Source: Oehlia diaphana (Eukaryota > Glomeromycota > Glomeromycetes > Glomerales > Glomeraceae). From it: 33,951 nucleotides of DNA. The notes under the pieces are model-generated. The model made no database searches. It saw only the letters and a program-made list of their open reading frames with translations, and was not told the DNA's origin. The position numbers were made by a program, and so were the translations under genes. Location of the stretch: the NCBI GenBank assembly GCA_003833135.1, contig QZLH01000478.1, forward strand, positions 9,333 through 43,283, read 5' to 3'. Shown here one piece after another: positions 32,201-33,951 of this stretch; position 1 is the first letter of the stretch, and every line of letters begins with the position of its first letter.

Positions 32201-33888
32201 AAACCACTAAAAAAGAATCTATTTAGAAGTAGAATTAAGTAGCAGATTCCAATATTTTACATAAAAATTTAAATAAATAGAAGTTGAAAAGAAAGTCTTT
32301 TAGAAAATATAAGGTATAATAAAAAATAAAAAAGTTTTATAGTAATGATAAACTTAATTATTTTAAGGTATTATTTAAATTATTAACCAATAGGCAGGGC
32401 AAATAGGATACTATTGTAGTTACTTATTATTTAAATTACATTTACTAATTCTTATTTTTTACATTTCTGATTTTTTGTTTATGTCTTTTTTTACTTTTTT
32501 TCAGTACACAGTTTTACTGCATATGTTTAATAATTATGATATTAAATATTGCACTTATTATTATTTTAAAATATAAAAATATGAATAATATGAATATATA
32601 ATTTCTTATTTCTTTTACTTTTTAATATATAAATATAAAAAAAAAATGTAAAAAAAAATTATAAAGGAAAAATAAAATAATTTTAATTATTTTTATAATA
32701 CTATAATATATAATAATATAATAAATATTGGTTATTAGATAAAATATCATTTAAACTGCTTTGCAATTTAATAATATTTTAGTTCTTCTATTTAATAATT
32801 TATATAATTTTAATTTTATTATTTAAAAAACAAAGTTTATACAATAATTAAAAAAAAAAAATATATTAAATAATAAATAATCTATTGAAAATATTTCAAT
32901 CCTAATCTTTTACTTCTAATTTTAACTTTAAAATCCATATATACGTAAATAATGGTACTTAATCAGAATTTGAGTAAATCTGGATTTAATATTGATTAAT
33001 AAAATTTTAACGTATATACTGTAAAAGAAAAAAAACATATTGCTTAGAAGTTTTTTCAATTTTTAAAATATTAAAAGTTGCTTTTTTAATATCAGAAATC
33101 AACTGCTTTATAGTAAATCTTCGTTTAATTTGTTTAAGTTGGTTATAATAAAATTAAAAAATTATTATGGCCGGAATTATTTAAATTTTACTTAAAACTG
33201 ATTTATATATTAATTTTGTACAACTTCACGTGGTTTATTCACGATAATATTTTCACTTGGAAAAAGCTTTCAGTTAAATAACTTAAAGTTTTCATCTTTT
33301 TTTGAGAATTATATTTACTTTGTATTTTAGTATTTTTTGGTTGAAATTTACATCAACAAGTAAAAGTGATGATGTGGTGGTGTGGGAGAAAGGAAAAAAA
33401 ATGAAATTGATTTATATAATTTGTATACTGAAAAGAAAAGAAATAACTACATGCAAAAAGAAAAAGAAAAGAAAAAAAAGTGAATTCAAAATGCTTAAAA
33501 TGAACAAATTTAAGAATGATTTGTTTAACTTAAGCATTAAATTGATATATTTGGAAAGGAAAAAAAAAATTTACAATCAAGAAGGGAAGAAAAAAATGCA
33601 AGTATAAATTTATAAAAAAAAGACATACAAGTTTTTAAAAAAAATAATAATTTGCTATACACCGTATAAATCTTTAATCTTAAACTTCATAATATTTATA
33701 TTTTATACGTAAATAGTAAAAAAAAAAAAAAATTGCTTCGCTAATGGAATAATATGTAAAAAAAAAAATAAAATAAAAATTGTTCGTGAATATGCTTTAA
33801 AAAAAGAAAAAAGGAAAAAAAAAAAAAATATCTACATATCTACATCATGTTTTCTAATTTTTTTCATTTTCTTTTTTCTTTTTCTTTT

Positions 33889-33949
<61 letters not shown>
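33889..33949. repeat. ~60-base T homopolymer at window end
   Basis: Uninterrupted T tract followed only by ATT, after TTTTTCTTTTTC-type pyrimidine sequence. It could be real, or mark a contig end or assembly artefact. Confidence 0.8.
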
Positions 33950-33950
<1 letters not shown>

Positions 33951-33951
33951 T

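Larger units (their letters stand above)
27092..33951. other. Gene-free AT-rich desert
   Basis: About 6.9 kb of extremely AT-rich sequence. Short open frames in it are low-complexity Lys/Asn/Phe/Ile runs and not believable genes. It contains a dispersed repeat (27331-27400), diverged duplications (28425-28680, 29160-29280) and a terminal T tract. No RNA gene seen. Confidence 0.55.

Noticed and set aside
33302..33607. 101-codon Lys-rich ORF
   Set aside because: Low-complexity A-rich sequence with no domain, no splice context and no likely conservation.

Overview
The window looks like nuclear DNA of a fungus with a very AT-rich genome, most probably an arbuscular mycorrhizal fungus (Glomeromycotina, Rhizophagus-like). 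Reasons: short phase-consistent introns with GTAAGT/GTATNN donors and TAG/CAG acceptors, long AT-rich gene deserts full of decayed transposons, a fungal MEK-type kinase, a fungal KIN4-like kinase and a CsbD/Hmp1-type stress protein. The species is an inference; no marker gene fixes it.

Layout: 1-4.5 kb is a transposon graveyard. It holds a short foldback, a long-inverted-repeat Tc1/mariner fossil with a dead DD34E transposase and a tandem hAT-like MITE nested in one arm, and a second foldback. 4.56-5.14 kb is a two-exon gene for an N-terminally extended double ubiquitin. 6.48-7.29 kb holds the 3' exons of a His-rich orphan gene. 7.72-8.54 kb is a four-exon orphan gene on the minus strand, reconstructed here (202 aa). 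8.5-14.7 kb is mostly AT-rich DNA with a decayed zinc-finger gene and a striking ~1.03 kb retroelement (tRNA-like head, poly-A tail, 15-bp target duplication).

14.7-25.1 kb is the gene-dense core. A CsbD-like stress gene (minus, 2 exons, 148 aa) is divergent from an 8-exon MAP kinase kinase (336 aa) across about 755 bp that carries CRE-like motifs. After a 2.8 kb gap comes an 8-exon KIN4/CAMKL-type kinase (1202 aa) with a very long Ser/Pro-rich tail. From 25.1 kb to the end there is one decayed, once intron-bearing gene (26.1-27.1 kb), a second copy of a small dispersed repeat, and about 6.8 kb of AT-rich DNA without recognisable genes, ending in a ~60-base T tract.

The working genes are mostly stress, signalling and protein-modification functions; nothing shows that they form one pathway. 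The most noteworthy signals are the tRNA-headed retroelement, the nearly pure C-to-T/G-to-A decay of the Tc1 transposase and a second pseudogene (a RIP-like signature), and the possibly myristoylated double ubiquitin whose second unit has lost Gly-Gly.
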